DNA of 64,000 nucleotides from Pseudomonas graminis (GTDB lineage Bacteria; Pseudomonadota; Gammaproteobacteria; Pseudomonadales; Pseudomonadaceae), in the NCBI RefSeq assembly GCF_002093745.1, contig NZ_MTSB01000007.1, forward strand, positions 124,001 to 188,000, in the 5' to 3' direction. The first letter of the stretch is position 1. Every line of letters starts with the position of its first letter. Of this stretch, positions 28,568 through 37,920 are shown in pieces. Below the pieces are notes generated by a model. It saw nothing but the letters and a program-made list of their open reading frames with translations, made no database searches and had not been told where the DNA came from. The position numbers and the translations under genes were made by a program.

Positions 28568-29493
28568 TGGAGCTTATTTCCCATTGGCTGGGCAGCGCGC
28601 CGGATTTCGCCGTGCCGTTTGCGCTGGCGGCGTTGGGCCTGATCCTCATCGAACGCAGCGGTGTACTGGCGCTGGGTGTCGAAGGGCTGATGCTGGTCGG
28701 CGCACTCGCGGGCATTGGCATGCAGTTGAGTCTGGGGTCGCCAGGGCTGTCCCTGCTGGCGTCGATGACAGCGGCCGGTGGCGTGTCGCTGCTGTTTGCG
28801 CTGATGGTGCTGGTGCTGCGGATCAATCAGGTGATTGCCGGGCTGGCGCTGGTGTTCTTCTGTCAGGGGTTGACCGGGTTGCTGGGCACGCTGCTTGGCT
28901 GGACCAATCGCCCGGTCAGCGGCTTGCAGGCGGTCGAGCTGTGGCCGTTGTCCGAGTTGCCGGTGGTGGGCAAGGTCTTCGTCCAGAATCCGTTGGTTTA
29001 CCTGACGGTAGTGATCTTCATCGCTGTGGTCTGGCTGCTTGACCGCACCCGCACCGGGTTGCGCTTGCGGGCGGTTGGCGAGAACCCTCAGGCCGCCGAC
29101 GCGGCGGGTATTTCGGTGTTGGGGTATCGCCTGGCAGCGATTGTTGCGGGGGCGGCGCTGATGGGGCTGGCCGGCGGCTTCATCGCCGTACTCAGCACCA
29201 AGATGTGGATTGCGGACATGACCGGTGGGCGCGGCTGGATCGCGGTGTCGCTGGTGATCTTCGCGCGCTGGTCGCCGTGGCGCGCACTGGCCGGAGCCCT
29301 GTTGTTCGGTGGTATCGAAGCCTTGATTCCGCAACTGGCTGCGATGGGCGTGCGTCTTCCTCAGTACTTCGTCTTGATGACGCCGTATGCGGTCACGTTG
29401 CTGGTGATGGTCTGGGTGGCCAGTGGCAAGCGCCAATCGATGAGTCAGCCAGGCGCCTTGGGTGAGCCATTCATTCGTGAAGAACGACGCTGA
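28567..29493 (+). CDS. ABC importer permease 2 (BPD_transp_2 type)
   Basis: A 308-residue membrane protein with about eight segments. ALGLILIERSGVLALGVEGLMLVGAL and TGLRLRAVGENPQAADAAGISV are conserved in NupQ/YufQ-type permeases. The ATG at 28567 shares its A with the previous stop (TGATG). It is the last gene of the importer operon. Confidence 0.9.
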   Translation: MELISHWLGSAPDFAVPFALAALGLILIERSGVLALGVEGLMLVGALAGIGMQLSLGSPGLSLLASMTAAGGVSLLFALMVLVLRINQVIAGLALVFFCQGLTGLLGTLLGWTNRPVSGLQAVELWPLSELPVVGKVFVQNPLVYLTVVIFIAVVWLLDRTRTGLRLRAVGENPQAADAAGISVLGYRLAAIVAGAALMGLAGGFIAVLSTKMWIADMTGGRGWIAVSLVIFARWSPWRALAGALLFGGIEALIPQLAAMGVRLPQYFVLMTPYAVTLLVMVWVASGKRQSMSQPGALGEPFIREERR

Positions 29494-29606
29494 CCAAAAG
29501 GCCCGCAAGCCCGTACGGCGGGCGGTTCAGCCTGGGTTAAGGAATTTTTGACAGCCGGCATGCTCTAATCCGGTTATTAGCGTTCGTCAAAACCAGGAGC
29601 TCCTGA

Positions 29607-30296
29607 ATGTTTACCTCGCGTCGTTTGATCATTGTTGCCACTGCCGTCGCCCTGCTGTCTGGCTGTGCGACCTCCAATCCTTATGACAATCAAGGCCAGG
29701 CGCAAAGCTCCGGAGGGATGAGCAAAACGGCCAAATACGGCGGACTCGGCGCACTGGCCGGTGCTGTGGCGGGCGCGGCCATTGACCACAACCATCGTGG
29801 CAAGGGCGCATTGATCGGCGCTGCCGTTGCGGGCGCGGCCTCGGCAGGCTACGGCTACTACGCCGACAAACAGGAAGCAGCATTGCGCGCGAGCATGGCC
29901 AACACCGGCGTCGAGGTGCAGCGTCAGGGTGACCAGATCAAGCTGATCATGCCAGGCAACATCACCTTCGCGACCGATTCTTCGGCCATCGCCAGCAGCT
30001 TCTATTCGCCGCTGAACAACCTGGCGAGTTCGCTCAAGCAGTTCAACCAGAACAACATTGAAATCGTCGGTTACACCGATAGCACCGGCAGCCGTCAGCA
30101 CAACATGGACCTGTCGCAGCAACGCGCCCAAAGCGTTGCGACCTACCTGACTTCCCAAGGTGTCGATCAGTCGCACTTGTCAGTCCGTGGCGCAGGTCCC
30201 GACCAGCCCATCGCCAGCAACGCCGACGTCAACGGCCGCGCCCAGAACCGCCGCGTAGAGGTCAACCTCAAACCGATTCCAGGTCAGCAGTACTGA
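29607..30296 (+). CDS. OmpA-domain lipoprotein with glycine-zipper
   Basis: A 229-residue outer-membrane lipoprotein. Lipobox LLSGC at residues 17-21. Residues 45-85 form a glycine-zipper-like hydrophobic stretch (YGGLGALAGAVAGAAID...GALIGAAVAGAASAGYGYYA). The C-terminal OmpA domain (ITFATDSSAIASSFYSPLNNLASSL...VGYTDSTGSRQHNMDLSQQRAQSVATYL) binds peptidoglycan. It resembles the YiaD family. The last 13 codons (VEVNLKPIPGQQY) are copied twice downstream in a tandem repeat. Confidence 0.9.
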   Translation: MFTSRRLIIVATAVALLSGCATSNPYDNQGQAQSSGGMSKTAKYGGLGALAGAVAGAAIDHNHRGKGALIGAAVAGAASAGYGYYADKQEAALRASMANTGVEVQRQGDQIKLIMPGNITFATDSSAIASSFYSPLNNLASSLKQFNQNNIEIVGYTDSTGSRQHNMDLSQQRAQSVATYLTSQGVDQSHLSVRGAGPDQPIASNADVNGRAQNRRVEVNLKPIPGQQY

Positions 30297-30797
30297 TCAA
30301 CACCGTTGCGCCGTGGACTGGTTGAATGCGGGGCAAAGTGGGAGCGAGCTTGCTCGCGAAGGCGATGGTTCAAACGCGAAGTTTGCGGCGGCCTTGATGG
30401 CCTCTTCGCGAGCAAGCTCGCTCCCACAAGTCACTGTTGAGGTCAACCTTAAGCCGATTCCGGGTCAGCAATACTGATCAACACCGCTGCGCCGTGGACT
30501 GGTTGAATGCGGGGCAAAGTGGGAGCGAGCTTGCTCGCGAAGGCGATGGTTCAAACGCGAAGTTTGCGGCGGCCTTGATGGCCTCTTCGCGAGCAAGCTC
30601 GCTCCCACAAGTCACTGTTGAGGTCAACCTTAAGCCGATTCCGGGTCAGCAATACTGATCAACACCGCTGCGCCGTGGACTGGTTGAATGCGGGGCAAAG
30701 TGGGAGCGAGCTTGCTCGCGAAGGCGATGGTTCAAACGCGAAGTTTGCGGCGGCCTTGATGGCCTCTTCGCGAGCAAGCTCGCTCCCACAAGTCACT
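30258..30797. repeat. Three tandem 181-base units: gene tail plus REPIN
   Basis: Units begin at 30258, 30439 and 30620. Each starts with the last codons of the OmpA-like gene (VEVNLKPIPGQQY and stop), then CAACACCG.TGCGCCG..., then a REPIN. In unit 1 the REPIN arms are 30338-30360 (GTGGGAGCGAGCTTGC...) and 30405-30427, an inverted pair 90 bases long overall; copies lie at 30519-30608 and 30700-30789. Units 2 and 3 are nearly identical to each other; unit 1 differs at several codons, such as CTCAAA against CTTAAG. Confidence 0.9.
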
Positions 30798-30828
30798 CAA
30801 GCTCGCTCTCACCTCCCACACGTCAATA

Positions 30829-31734
30829 TCAATGCTGCGCTGGGTACTGCTCATGCATCGCGTCCAGCAGCCGGTCTTTTTCTTCCCATAGCGCATTGAT
30901 CCACTGCTGGAATTCCAGGCGGTATTCGCCGTCCTGGTCGTAGTTCTTGCCGAGGAACTGTGGCGGGATTCTGATCTCTTCGAAGTGGGCGACCACTTCC
31001 TTCACGTTGCCGCACAGCAGGTCCCAGTAGCCGGGCTGACCGCCCGGGTAATGGATGGTCACGTTGATGATCGACTCCAGCTGTTCACCCATCGCGTCCA
31101 GCACGAAGGCGATGCCGCCGGCCTTGGGTTTGAGCAAGTGGCGGAAGGGCGAGTTCTGTTGGGCGTGTTTGCCGGCTGTAAAGCGCGTGCCCTCGGCGAA
31201 GTTGAAAATCCCCACCGGGTTGTGGCGAAACTTTGCGCAGGTGCGGCGGGTGGTTTCCAGGTCCTTGCCTTTCTTCTCCGGGTGTTTTGCCAGATAAGCC
31301 TTGGAGTAGCGCTTCATGAAGGGGAAGCCCAACGCCCACCACGCCACGCCGATCACCGGGACCCAGATCAGCTCCTGCTTGAGAAAAAACTTCAACGGAC
31401 GGATGCGCCGGTTGAGTACGTATTGCAGCACCATGATGTCCACCCAGCTCTGATGGTTGCTGGTGACCAGGTACGAGTGTTGGTAGTCCAGCCGTTCCAG
31501 ACCGCTCAGGTGCCAGCGGGTGTGGCACAGCAGTCTGATCCACGCGTTGTTGGTGCCGATCCAGGTTTCGTGGATGTGGCTCATCAGCCAGTCGGTGAAA
31601 CGCTGGGCGGCAGAAAAGGGCAGGCAGAGTTTGAAGAGTGCGACCACGAACAGCACCGAGCAACAGACGATGGTGTTCAGCGCCAACAGCAGCGAAGCGA
31701 TGACGCCGCGCAGTGGGGCAGGCAGGAAATCCAT
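30829..31734 (-). CDS. Membrane acyltransferase (YihG/PlsC-like)
   Basis: A 301-residue 1-acylglycerol-3-phosphate acyltransferase-like protein with an N-terminal membrane segment (GVIASLLLALNTIVCCSVLFVVALF). TSNHQSWVDIMVLQ gives the NHx4D motif with classical spacing and FNFAEGTRFT the EGTR motif. The YihG type also carries KFFLKQELIWVPVIGVAWWALGFPFMKR. It would remodel phospholipid chains at the inner membrane. ATG at 31734 with GGAG upstream is preferred to a TTG at 31743. Confidence 0.85.
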   Translation of the reverse strand: MDFLPAPLRGVIASLLLALNTIVCCSVLFVVALFKLCLPFSAAQRFTDWLMSHIHETWIGTNNAWIRLLCHTRWHLSGLERLDYQHSYLVTSNHQSWVDIMVLQYVLNRRIRPLKFFLKQELIWVPVIGVAWWALGFPFMKRYSKAYLAKHPEKKGKDLETTRRTCAKFRHNPVGIFNFAEGTRFTAGKHAQQNSPFRHLLKPKAGGIAFVLDAMGEQLESIINVTIHYPGGQPGYWDLLCGNVKEVVAHFEEIRIPPQFLGKNYDQDGEYRLEFQQWINALWEEKDRLLDAMHEQYPAQH

Positions 31735-31797
31735 GACGGACAATGCTCCGGAAGTTATCGGACGCCGCAGGCTGTCCTGCGGCGTCTTGAGTGTGTA

Positions 31798-33888
31798 TCA
31801 GGACAGTGTATCGGCCTGTATGGCTGTCAGTGCGATGGTGTAGACGATGTCATCCACCTGCGCCCCCCGCGGCAGATCGTTCACCGGCTTGCGCAGGCCT
31901 TGCAGCATCGGGCCCAGGCTTACACAGTCGGCACTGCGTTGAACTGCCTTGTAGGTGGTGTTGCCGGTGTTCAGGTCCGGAAACACAAACACGTTTGCGC
32001 GCCCTGCGACCGGGCTGTCAGGGGCCAGTTGCCGGGCAACGTTTTCATTGGCTGCGGCATCATACTGCAGCGGTCCGTCGATCAATAGATCACGCCGGGT
32101 TTCCCGTGCCAGCTGGGTCGCCTCGCGGACTTTTTCGACTTCTTCGCCACTGGCCGAGTTACCGCTGGAATAACTGATCATCGCCACCCGTGGCGAGAGT
32201 CCGAACGCGGTCGCCGAGTCGGCACTTTGCAGGGCGATCTCGGCCAGTTCGCTGGCGCTCGGGTGCGGGTTCATGATGCAGTCGCCGTACATCAGCACCT
32301 GCTCGGGAAACAGCATGAAGAACACCGATGACACCAGCGTGCAGCCCGGCGCGGTCTTGATCAGTTGCAGGGCAGGGCGGATGGTGTTGGCGGTGGAGTG
32401 AACGACGCCCGACACCAGCCCGTCGACCTCGTCCAGCGCCAGCATCACCGTGCCGATCACCACCGGGTCTTCAAGTTGTTGCTCGGCCATCGGCGCGTTC
32501 AGGCTCTTGCTTTTGCGCAGTTCCACCATTGGCGTCACGTAGCGCTCGCGAATCACTTCGGGGTCCAGAATTTCAAGCCCCGGCGGCAACTCGATACCGT
32601 GCGCCTGAGCCACCGCTTGCACTTCCTCTGGCCTGGCCAGCAACACGCAACGCGCGATACCGCGTGCCTGGCAGATAGCCGCCGCCTGAATGGTCAGCGG
32701 TTCGTTGCCTTCCGGCAGGACGATGCGCTTGTTGGCTGCCTGCGCACGCTGGATCAGCTGATAGCGGAACACGGCAGGTGACAGGCGCAGCTCGCGAGGG
32801 GTGCCGCAGCGCTGATGCAGCCAGTTGGCATCCAGATGGCTGGCGACGAAGTCGGTGATGATCTCCGCGCGCTCGCGGTCATCGATGGGGATTTCCTTGT
32901 TCAGCTGATTGAGACGGTTAGCCGTGTCATAAGAGCCGGTGCTGACCGACAGCACCGGCAGACCGGCCTGAAGTGCGCCCCGGCACAGTTCCAGAATGCG
33001 CGGATCGGGCACGGTGTCGCTGGTCAGCAGCAGGCCCGCCAGCGGGACACCGTTAATGGCTGCCAGGCTCACGGCCAGAATAATGTCGTCACGGTCGCCT
33101 GGCGTCACGACCAGTACGCCGGGCTTGAGCAGCGGAACGGTATTGAGCACCGTGCGGGCACAGATGATGATTCTGGACATGCGGCGCTGGTCGTAGTCAC
33201 CCGCATTCAGCACGTTTGCGCCGAGCAGTTCGGCGACGTCGCGGGTGCGCGGCGCGTTCAGTTCGGCGCGGTAGGGAATGCAGCCCAGCAGCCTGAAATC
33301 GCCATTGCGCAGCAGCGGCGAGTGATCTTTCAGGCGCGCCGCGAAAACTTCCATACTTTCGTCCGTGCGGACCTTGTTAAGGATCACGCCCAAGACCTTC
33401 GGGTCCTTGGGGCCGCCGAACAGTTGAGCCTGCAGCTCGACCCGGCCCGACAGTTCGGTCAGCACTTCGTTTTCCGGCGCCGACACCAGAATGACTTCGG
33501 CATCCAGGCTCTTGGCCAGGTGCAGATTGACCCGTGCGGCGTAGCTCGCGCTGCGGGTCGGCACCATGCCTTCAACCACCAGCACATCCTTGTCGACGGC
33601 TGCCTGTTGATAAAGGTCGATGATTTCTTCGAGCAGTTCGTCCAGTTGACCATCGCCCAGCATGCGCTCGACGTGCGACAGCGCCAGAGGCTTGGGCGGC
33701 TTGAGGCCGTGAGTTCGGGCCATCAGTTCGGTCGAACGCTCAGGGCCGAGGTCGCCGGGATGCGGCTGGGCAATCGGCTTGAAAAAGCCCACTTTCAGGC
33801 CTGCGCGCTCAAGGGTGCGCACCAGGCCCAGGCTGATGGAGGTCAACCCCACACCAAAATCCGTGGGGGCAATAAAAAACGTCTGCAT
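31798..33888 (-). CDS. pta: Phosphate acetyltransferase (long form)
   Basis: A 696-residue enzyme interconverting acetyl-CoA and acetyl phosphate. The N-terminal part is the BioD-like/CobB-type domain (MQTFFIAPTDFGVGLTSIS), the middle a DRTGG-like domain, and the C-terminal 330 residues the catalytic domain (RIVLPEGNEPLTIQAA; SYSSGNSASG; VFPDLNTGNTTYKAVQR). The ATG at 33888 starts exactly at MQTFF. Acetate kinase usually sits beside pta; no ackA is present in the window. Confidence 0.93.
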   Translation of the reverse strand: MQTFFIAPTDFGVGLTSISLGLVRTLERAGLKVGFFKPIAQPHPGDLGPERSTELMARTHGLKPPKPLALSHVERMLGDGQLDELLEEIIDLYQQAAVDKDVLVVEGMVPTRSASYAARVNLHLAKSLDAEVILVSAPENEVLTELSGRVELQAQLFGGPKDPKVLGVILNKVRTDESMEVFAARLKDHSPLLRNGDFRLLGCIPYRAELNAPRTRDVAELLGANVLNAGDYDQRRMSRIIICARTVLNTVPLLKPGVLVVTPGDRDDIILAVSLAAINGVPLAGLLLTSDTVPDPRILELCRGALQAGLPVLSVSTGSYDTANRLNQLNKEIPIDDRERAEIITDFVASHLDANWLHQRCGTPRELRLSPAVFRYQLIQRAQAANKRIVLPEGNEPLTIQAAAICQARGIARCVLLARPEEVQAVAQAHGIELPPGLEILDPEVIRERYVTPMVELRKSKSLNAPMAEQQLEDPVVIGTVMLALDEVDGLVSGVVHSTANTIRPALQLIKTAPGCTLVSSVFFMLFPEQVLMYGDCIMNPHPSASELAEIALQSADSATAFGLSPRVAMISYSSGNSASGEEVEKVREATQLARETRRDLLIDGPLQYDAAANENVARQLAPDSPVAGRANVFVFPDLNTGNTTYKAVQRSADCVSLGPMLQGLRKPVNDLPRGAQVDDIVYTIALTAIQADTLS

Positions 33889-34272
33889 ACGGGCTTCTCG
33901 ATTGAGCAGTGCAAGGGGCGCAGCAGATATGGAACAGCGGCTGGCCAAAAAAGTCTGGAAATCGTCTGGCGCGAATTCTCACCGGCAAGATTATCGTTAT
34001 CTGTGGATTCGCACACCTGCCGTAACGAAAGGCCTGACCTGCCAGCGCATCCTGTGCCGAATCCCGCCACATGAGGCCAGGAGCGCGGCGGGCGTGGTGG
34101 CTGAATGGGGCAGCAGAACAGTAGCGTATTTCAACAGGCTTGCTCGTCCTGTCTCGAATCGACAACAGTTGAACTCTCCAATCCGGGCCGTCCGTCAGAG
34201 TTGCGTTCGCTTTCGGGCGATGGCTTGGTTAAACTTGCTCGTTCTTCAATCTTAAGCAAAGGTTCTGTCCCC
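33889..34272. other. Intergenic region between pta and slyD
   Basis: About 380 bases between divergent genes. Where P. aeruginosa has ackA near pta (from recall), this strain has only this gap. No acetate-kinase remnant was recognised, and no repeat was evident. It should hold promoters for both pta and slyD. Confidence 0.5.
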
Positions 34273-34758
34273 ATGCCGATCGCCGCCAATAAGGCTGTCT
34301 CCATTGACTATACCCTGACCAACGACGCTGGTGAGGTCATCGACAGCTCTGCCGGTGGCGCGCCGCTGGTTTACCTGCAAGGTGCCGGCAACATCATTCC
34401 GGGCCTGGAAAAAGCCCTTGAAGGCAAAGACGTCGGTGACGAATTGAAAGTTGCCGTCGAGCCGGAAGATGCCTACGGTGAATACTCCGCCGAGCTGGTC
34501 AGCACCCTGAGCGCCAGCATGTTCGAAGGTGTCGACACGCTTGAAGTCGGCATGCAGTTCCATGCTTCGGGTCCGGACGGCAGCATGCAGATCGTGACCA
34601 TTCGCGATCTGGATGGCGATGATGTTACCGTTGACGGCAACCACCCGCTCGCGGGTCAGCGTCTGAACTTCGACGTGAAGGTCGTGGCTATTCGCGACGC
34701 CAGTGAAGAAGAAGTGGCGCATGGCCACGTTCACGGCGAAGGCGGCCATCAGCACTGA
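34273..34758 (+). CDS. slyD: SlyD-type FKBP peptidyl-prolyl isomerase
   Basis: A 161-residue cytoplasmic FKBP-type isomerase and chaperone. VSIDYTLTNDAGEVIDSS and PLVYLQGAGNIIPGLEKALEGKDVGDE are the FKBP core; EDAYGEYSAELV begins the inserted IF domain; the C-terminus HGHVHGEGGHQH is a short metal-binding His-rich tail. The ATG at 34273 follows AAAGG by about 11 bases. The next gene, a glutathione peroxidase, is 129 bases downstream. Confidence 0.9.
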   Translation: MPIAANKAVSIDYTLTNDAGEVIDSSAGGAPLVYLQGAGNIIPGLEKALEGKDVGDELKVAVEPEDAYGEYSAELVSTLSASMFEGVDTLEVGMQFHASGPDGSMQIVTIRDLDGDDVTVDGNHPLAGQRLNFDVKVVAIRDASEEEVAHGHVHGEGGHQH

Positions 34759-34887
34759 TTCGTGCTGTCAGGCTCAGGTCACTGAAAAGGCGCTCTGGCT
34801 GTTCGGCGATGATGATTCTGTCACGCGTTCGGTCAGGGTGCCTTTTGAAGTTGTGGCCGAGGGCTACTTGTTTCAAAAGGGGTTCTC

Positions 34888-35376
34888 ATGAGTGCTTTTC
34901 ACGACATCAAATTGAAAGCGCTGGGTGGTCAGGAACTGCCACTGGCTGATTTCAAGAACAAGGTTGTTCTGGTGGTCAACGTTGCTTCCAAGTGCGGGCT
35001 GACACCGCAGTACGCGGCGCTTGAAAACCTGTATCAGCAATACAAGGACAAAGGCCTGGTGATATTGGGGCTGCCGTGCAATCAGTTTGCCGGGCAGGAA
35101 CCAGGCACCGAGCAGGAAATTGCCGAGTTTTGCCAGCTCAATTACGGTGTGACCTTTCCGCTGGGTGAAAAGCTCGACGTCAACGGGCCGAACCGTCATT
35201 CGCTCTACCGTCTGCTGGCGGGCGAGGGGGCCGAGTTTCCAGGCGACATCACCTGGAACTTCGAAAAATTCCTGGTGGGCAAGAATGGTGGCGTCAGCGC
35301 ACGTTTTTCACCACGCACTCCGCCAGACGATGCTGCCGTCATCCAGGCTATCGAAAAGGCCTTGGCGCACAGCTGA
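34888..35376 (+). CDS. Glutathione peroxidase family protein
   Basis: A 162-residue thiol peroxidase. The peroxidatic Cys sits in VNVASKCGLTPQYAALE (Cys rather than Sec), followed by LGLPCNQFAGQEPG and the WNFEKFLV motif with the catalytic Trp and Asn. Enzymes of this form often use thioredoxin. AAAAGGGG lies just upstream of the ATG at 34888. Confidence 0.92.
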   Translation: MSAFHDIKLKALGGQELPLADFKNKVVLVVNVASKCGLTPQYAALENLYQQYKDKGLVILGLPCNQFAGQEPGTEQEIAEFCQLNYGVTFPLGEKLDVNGPNRHSLYRLLAGEGAEFPGDITWNFEKFLVGKNGGVSARFSPRTPPDDAAVIQAIEKALAHS

Positions 35377-35552
35377 GCGCTTGGCCGGGAAGCGATCCTG
35401 CTCGCCCGGCTGACTTCCGCATTCGCGGCTTCTTGACTCAAATCAACCCGATCAATAGTACTGGGCCGCCGCAGACGCCCGGCGATATTCTGCGCGTCTG
35501 ATCTGGCGCCCGGCGCCGTATAGCCATCGACTATTTTTCCTCGGAGTTCCGC

Positions 35553-36656
35553 ATGCCGGCACAAGCCTTGTTCACACCTTTTCGTCTGGGCAGTCTGGAG
35601 TTGTCATCACGGGTGGTCATGGCGCCCATGACCCGGTCGTTCTCGCCGGGGCATGTGCCCAACGCCAAGGTGGTCGAATACTACCGGCGTCGAGCGGCGG
35701 CCGGTGTCGGGCTGATCGTGACTGAAGGCACCACGGTCAACCACAAGGCGTCCAACGGCTACCCGAACGTTCCGCAGTTTTTTGGCGAAGCGCCGCTGGC
35801 CGGCTGGAAAAAAGTGGTCGATGCGGTCCATGCAGAAGGCGGCAAGATCGTGCCACAGCTCTGGCACGTGGGCGCGGTTCGTCGTCCAGGCACCGAGCCT
35901 GACGGCAGCGTACCCGCTTACGGCCCGATGGAGAAAATCAAGGACGGTCAGGTGCTGGTGCATGGCATGAGCAAGCAGGACATCGACGACGTCGTTGCCG
36001 CCTTCGCCCAGGCAGCTGTCGATGCCAAGGCGATAGGCATGGACGGCGTCGAGATCCACGGCGCGCACGGTTATCTGGTGGACCAGTTTTTCTGGGAAGG
36101 CAGTAATCAGCGCACCGACGAGTACGGCGGCAGCCTTGCCAATCGCTCGCGGTTTGCCATCGAATTGATCAAAGCCGTGCGTGCGGCGGTAGGGCCGGAT
36201 TATCCGATCATCTTCCGCTTCTCACAATGGAAACAGCAGGATTACACCGCACGTCTGGTGCAAACACCCGAAGCGTTGGGTGAATTCCTTCAGCCATTGT
36301 CTGACGCAGGCGTGGACATCTTCCATTGTTCTACGCGGCGTTTCTGGGAGCCCGAATTCGAAGGCTCCGAATTGAACCTGGCAGGCTGGACACGCCAGCT
36401 CACCGGCAAACCAACGATTACCGTTGGCAGCGTCGGGCTGGACGGCGAGTTTCTGCAGTTCATGGTCAATACCGACAAGGTCGCGCAACCCGCCAGCCTG
36501 GAAAACCTGCTTGAACGGCTGGGTAACGAGGAGTTCGACCTGGTGGCCGTGGGGCGCGCGCTGCTGGTCGACCCGGACTGGGCCGTGAAAGTGCGCGAAG
36601 GGCGCGAGCAGGACATTCTGCCGTTCAGTCGAGAGGCACTGACGACACTGGTCTGA
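35553..36656 (+). CDS. Old Yellow Enzyme-family alkene reductase
   Basis: A 367-residue FMN oxidoreductase with a TIM barrel (LFTPFRLGSLELSSRVVMAPMTRSFSPG). DGVEIHGAHGYLVDQFFW is the conserved FMN/active-site stretch, with the His-x-x-His pair, and FDLVAVGRALLVDPDW closes the phosphate site. It reduces activated C=C bonds of enals, enones or nitro compounds with NAD(P)H. Its 3' end overlaps the convergent glycosyltransferase gene by 32 bases. Confidence 0.9.
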   Translation: MPAQALFTPFRLGSLELSSRVVMAPMTRSFSPGHVPNAKVVEYYRRRAAAGVGLIVTEGTTVNHKASNGYPNVPQFFGEAPLAGWKKVVDAVHAEGGKIVPQLWHVGAVRRPGTEPDGSVPAYGPMEKIKDGQVLVHGMSKQDIDDVVAAFAQAAVDAKAIGMDGVEIHGAHGYLVDQFFWEGSNQRTDEYGGSLANRSRFAIELIKAVRAAVGPDYPIIFRFSQWKQQDYTARLVQTPEALGEFLQPLSDAGVDIFHCSTRRFWEPEFEGSELNLAGWTRQLTGKPTITVGSVGLDGEFLQFMVNTDKVAQPASLENLLERLGNEEFDLVAVGRALLVDPDWAVKVREGREQDILPFSREALTTLV

Positions 36657-37836
36657 TGGTTTTTTCGCGCACCGGCCTGGCTTCTTTGACAGACCCGCTC
36701 GGGCACGCCTCACGCAACTGCCGCTCGAACTGATCGATGATAGCCGTCCAGCCGTGGCGGCTGGCATGTTGTCTGGCATTCAGGCGCACCCGACGCAATG
36801 TTTCGCTGTCTTCAAGCATCCAGCGGGCGGCGTCGATGAATGCGGCTTCGTCGCCCGGCATCGCCAACGCGCCGTTATGGCCATGACGGATATGCTGCCC
36901 GGCAGCCGCTTCGTCATAGGCCACGACACCCAACCCTGAAGCCAGGGCTTCAAGCACCACATTGCCGAATGTCTCGGTCAGGCTCGGGAACAGGAACATG
37001 TCTCCCGAGGCGTAGTGTGTCGCCAATACTTCCCCGCGTTGAGTACCGCAGAAAATAGCGTCGGGTATTTGTTGCTCAAGCTGGGTACGCTGTGGCCCGT
37101 CGCCGACCACGATCAGTTTGAGCGTGCGCTGTGGGTAACTTTCCTTGAGTGCTTCGAAGCTGGCCTTGAGCAGGCCCAGGTTTTTCTCCGGCGCAAGACG
37201 TCCAACGTGCATGACGCCTACATCACCGGCTTGCAGGCCCCAACTGTCGCGCAACGTCTGTGAACGTCTGGACGGGCTGAACAGCTGGCTGTCGACGCCG
37301 CGAGACAGCAGCTCGATCCGTTCAAAGCCGCGGCGTTCCAGTTCCACCTTCTGACTGATGCTCGGCACCAGGGTGACGCGCGAACGGTTGTGAAACCAGC
37401 GCAGGTAGTGCGTCAGCAGCCGGGTAATGAACCCCATGCCGTACTGTTGTGTGTATTGCGGAAAGTTGGTGTGAAAACCGCTGATCACCGCAATGCCCAG
37501 CCGTCTTGCTGCCCGCAATGCCGACAGCCCCAACGGGCCTTCCGTGGCGATATACAGCACATCAGGGCGACGCCGCTGCCAGCGTCGCAGCAGTTTGTGC
37601 ATCGAAGACTGACCCCACTGCAAACCCGGATAACCCGGTATTGGCCAGCCCCGGCACAACATCAGGTCATCGGCCGCGCCGGAAAGAAGCTCTTCACTCT
37701 GGCGGGGGCGGACCAGTTCTACCCGATGCCCACGCATTCGCAGCCCGTCACAAAGCCGCCCCAGGGTATTGGCAACGCCGTTGATCTCGGGAGTGAAGGT
37801 TTCAGTGATCAGGGTGACATTAAGAATTTGGCTCAT
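36625..37836 (-). CDS. Glycosyltransferase family 4 protein
   Basis: A 403-residue GT-B fold glycosyltransferase. The N-terminal VTLITETFTPEINGVANTLGRL and HTNFPQYTQQYG are typical of a GT4 subgroup with mannosyl- or glycolipid-forming enzymes. MHVGRLAPEKNLGLL and the E-x7-E-type stretch FPSLTETFGNVVLEALASG bind the nucleotide sugar. The acceptor is unknown. By synteny (from recall) it resembles PA0842 of P. aeruginosa. Confidence 0.88.
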   Translation of the reverse strand: MSQILNVTLITETFTPEINGVANTLGRLCDGLRMRGHRVELVRPRQSEELLSGAADDLMLCRGWPIPGYPGLQWGQSSMHKLLRRWQRRRPDVLYIATEGPLGLSALRAARRLGIAVISGFHTNFPQYTQQYGMGFITRLLTHYLRWFHNRSRVTLVPSISQKVELERRGFERIELLSRGVDSQLFSPSRRSQTLRDSWGLQAGDVGVMHVGRLAPEKNLGLLKASFEALKESYPQRTLKLIVVGDGPQRTQLEQQIPDAIFCGTQRGEVLATHYASGDMFLFPSLTETFGNVVLEALASGLGVVAYDEAAAGQHIRHGHNGALAMPGDEAAFIDAARWMLEDSETLRRVRLNARQHASRHGWTAIIDQFERQLREACPSGSVKEARPVREKTIRPVSSVPLD

Positions 37837-37920
37837 GGGAGCAGTTTCGGCTGGTTACATTTCGGTTATGTGGCGGTTGTGTGAACTTCAGTGGCTTCAC
37901 ATCAACCGCGCGGGTTTATT

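Noticed and set aside
30437..30899. Short open frames in the tandem repeat
   Set aside because: They arise from repeat units containing the copied OmpA tail and REPIN arms, not from independent genes.
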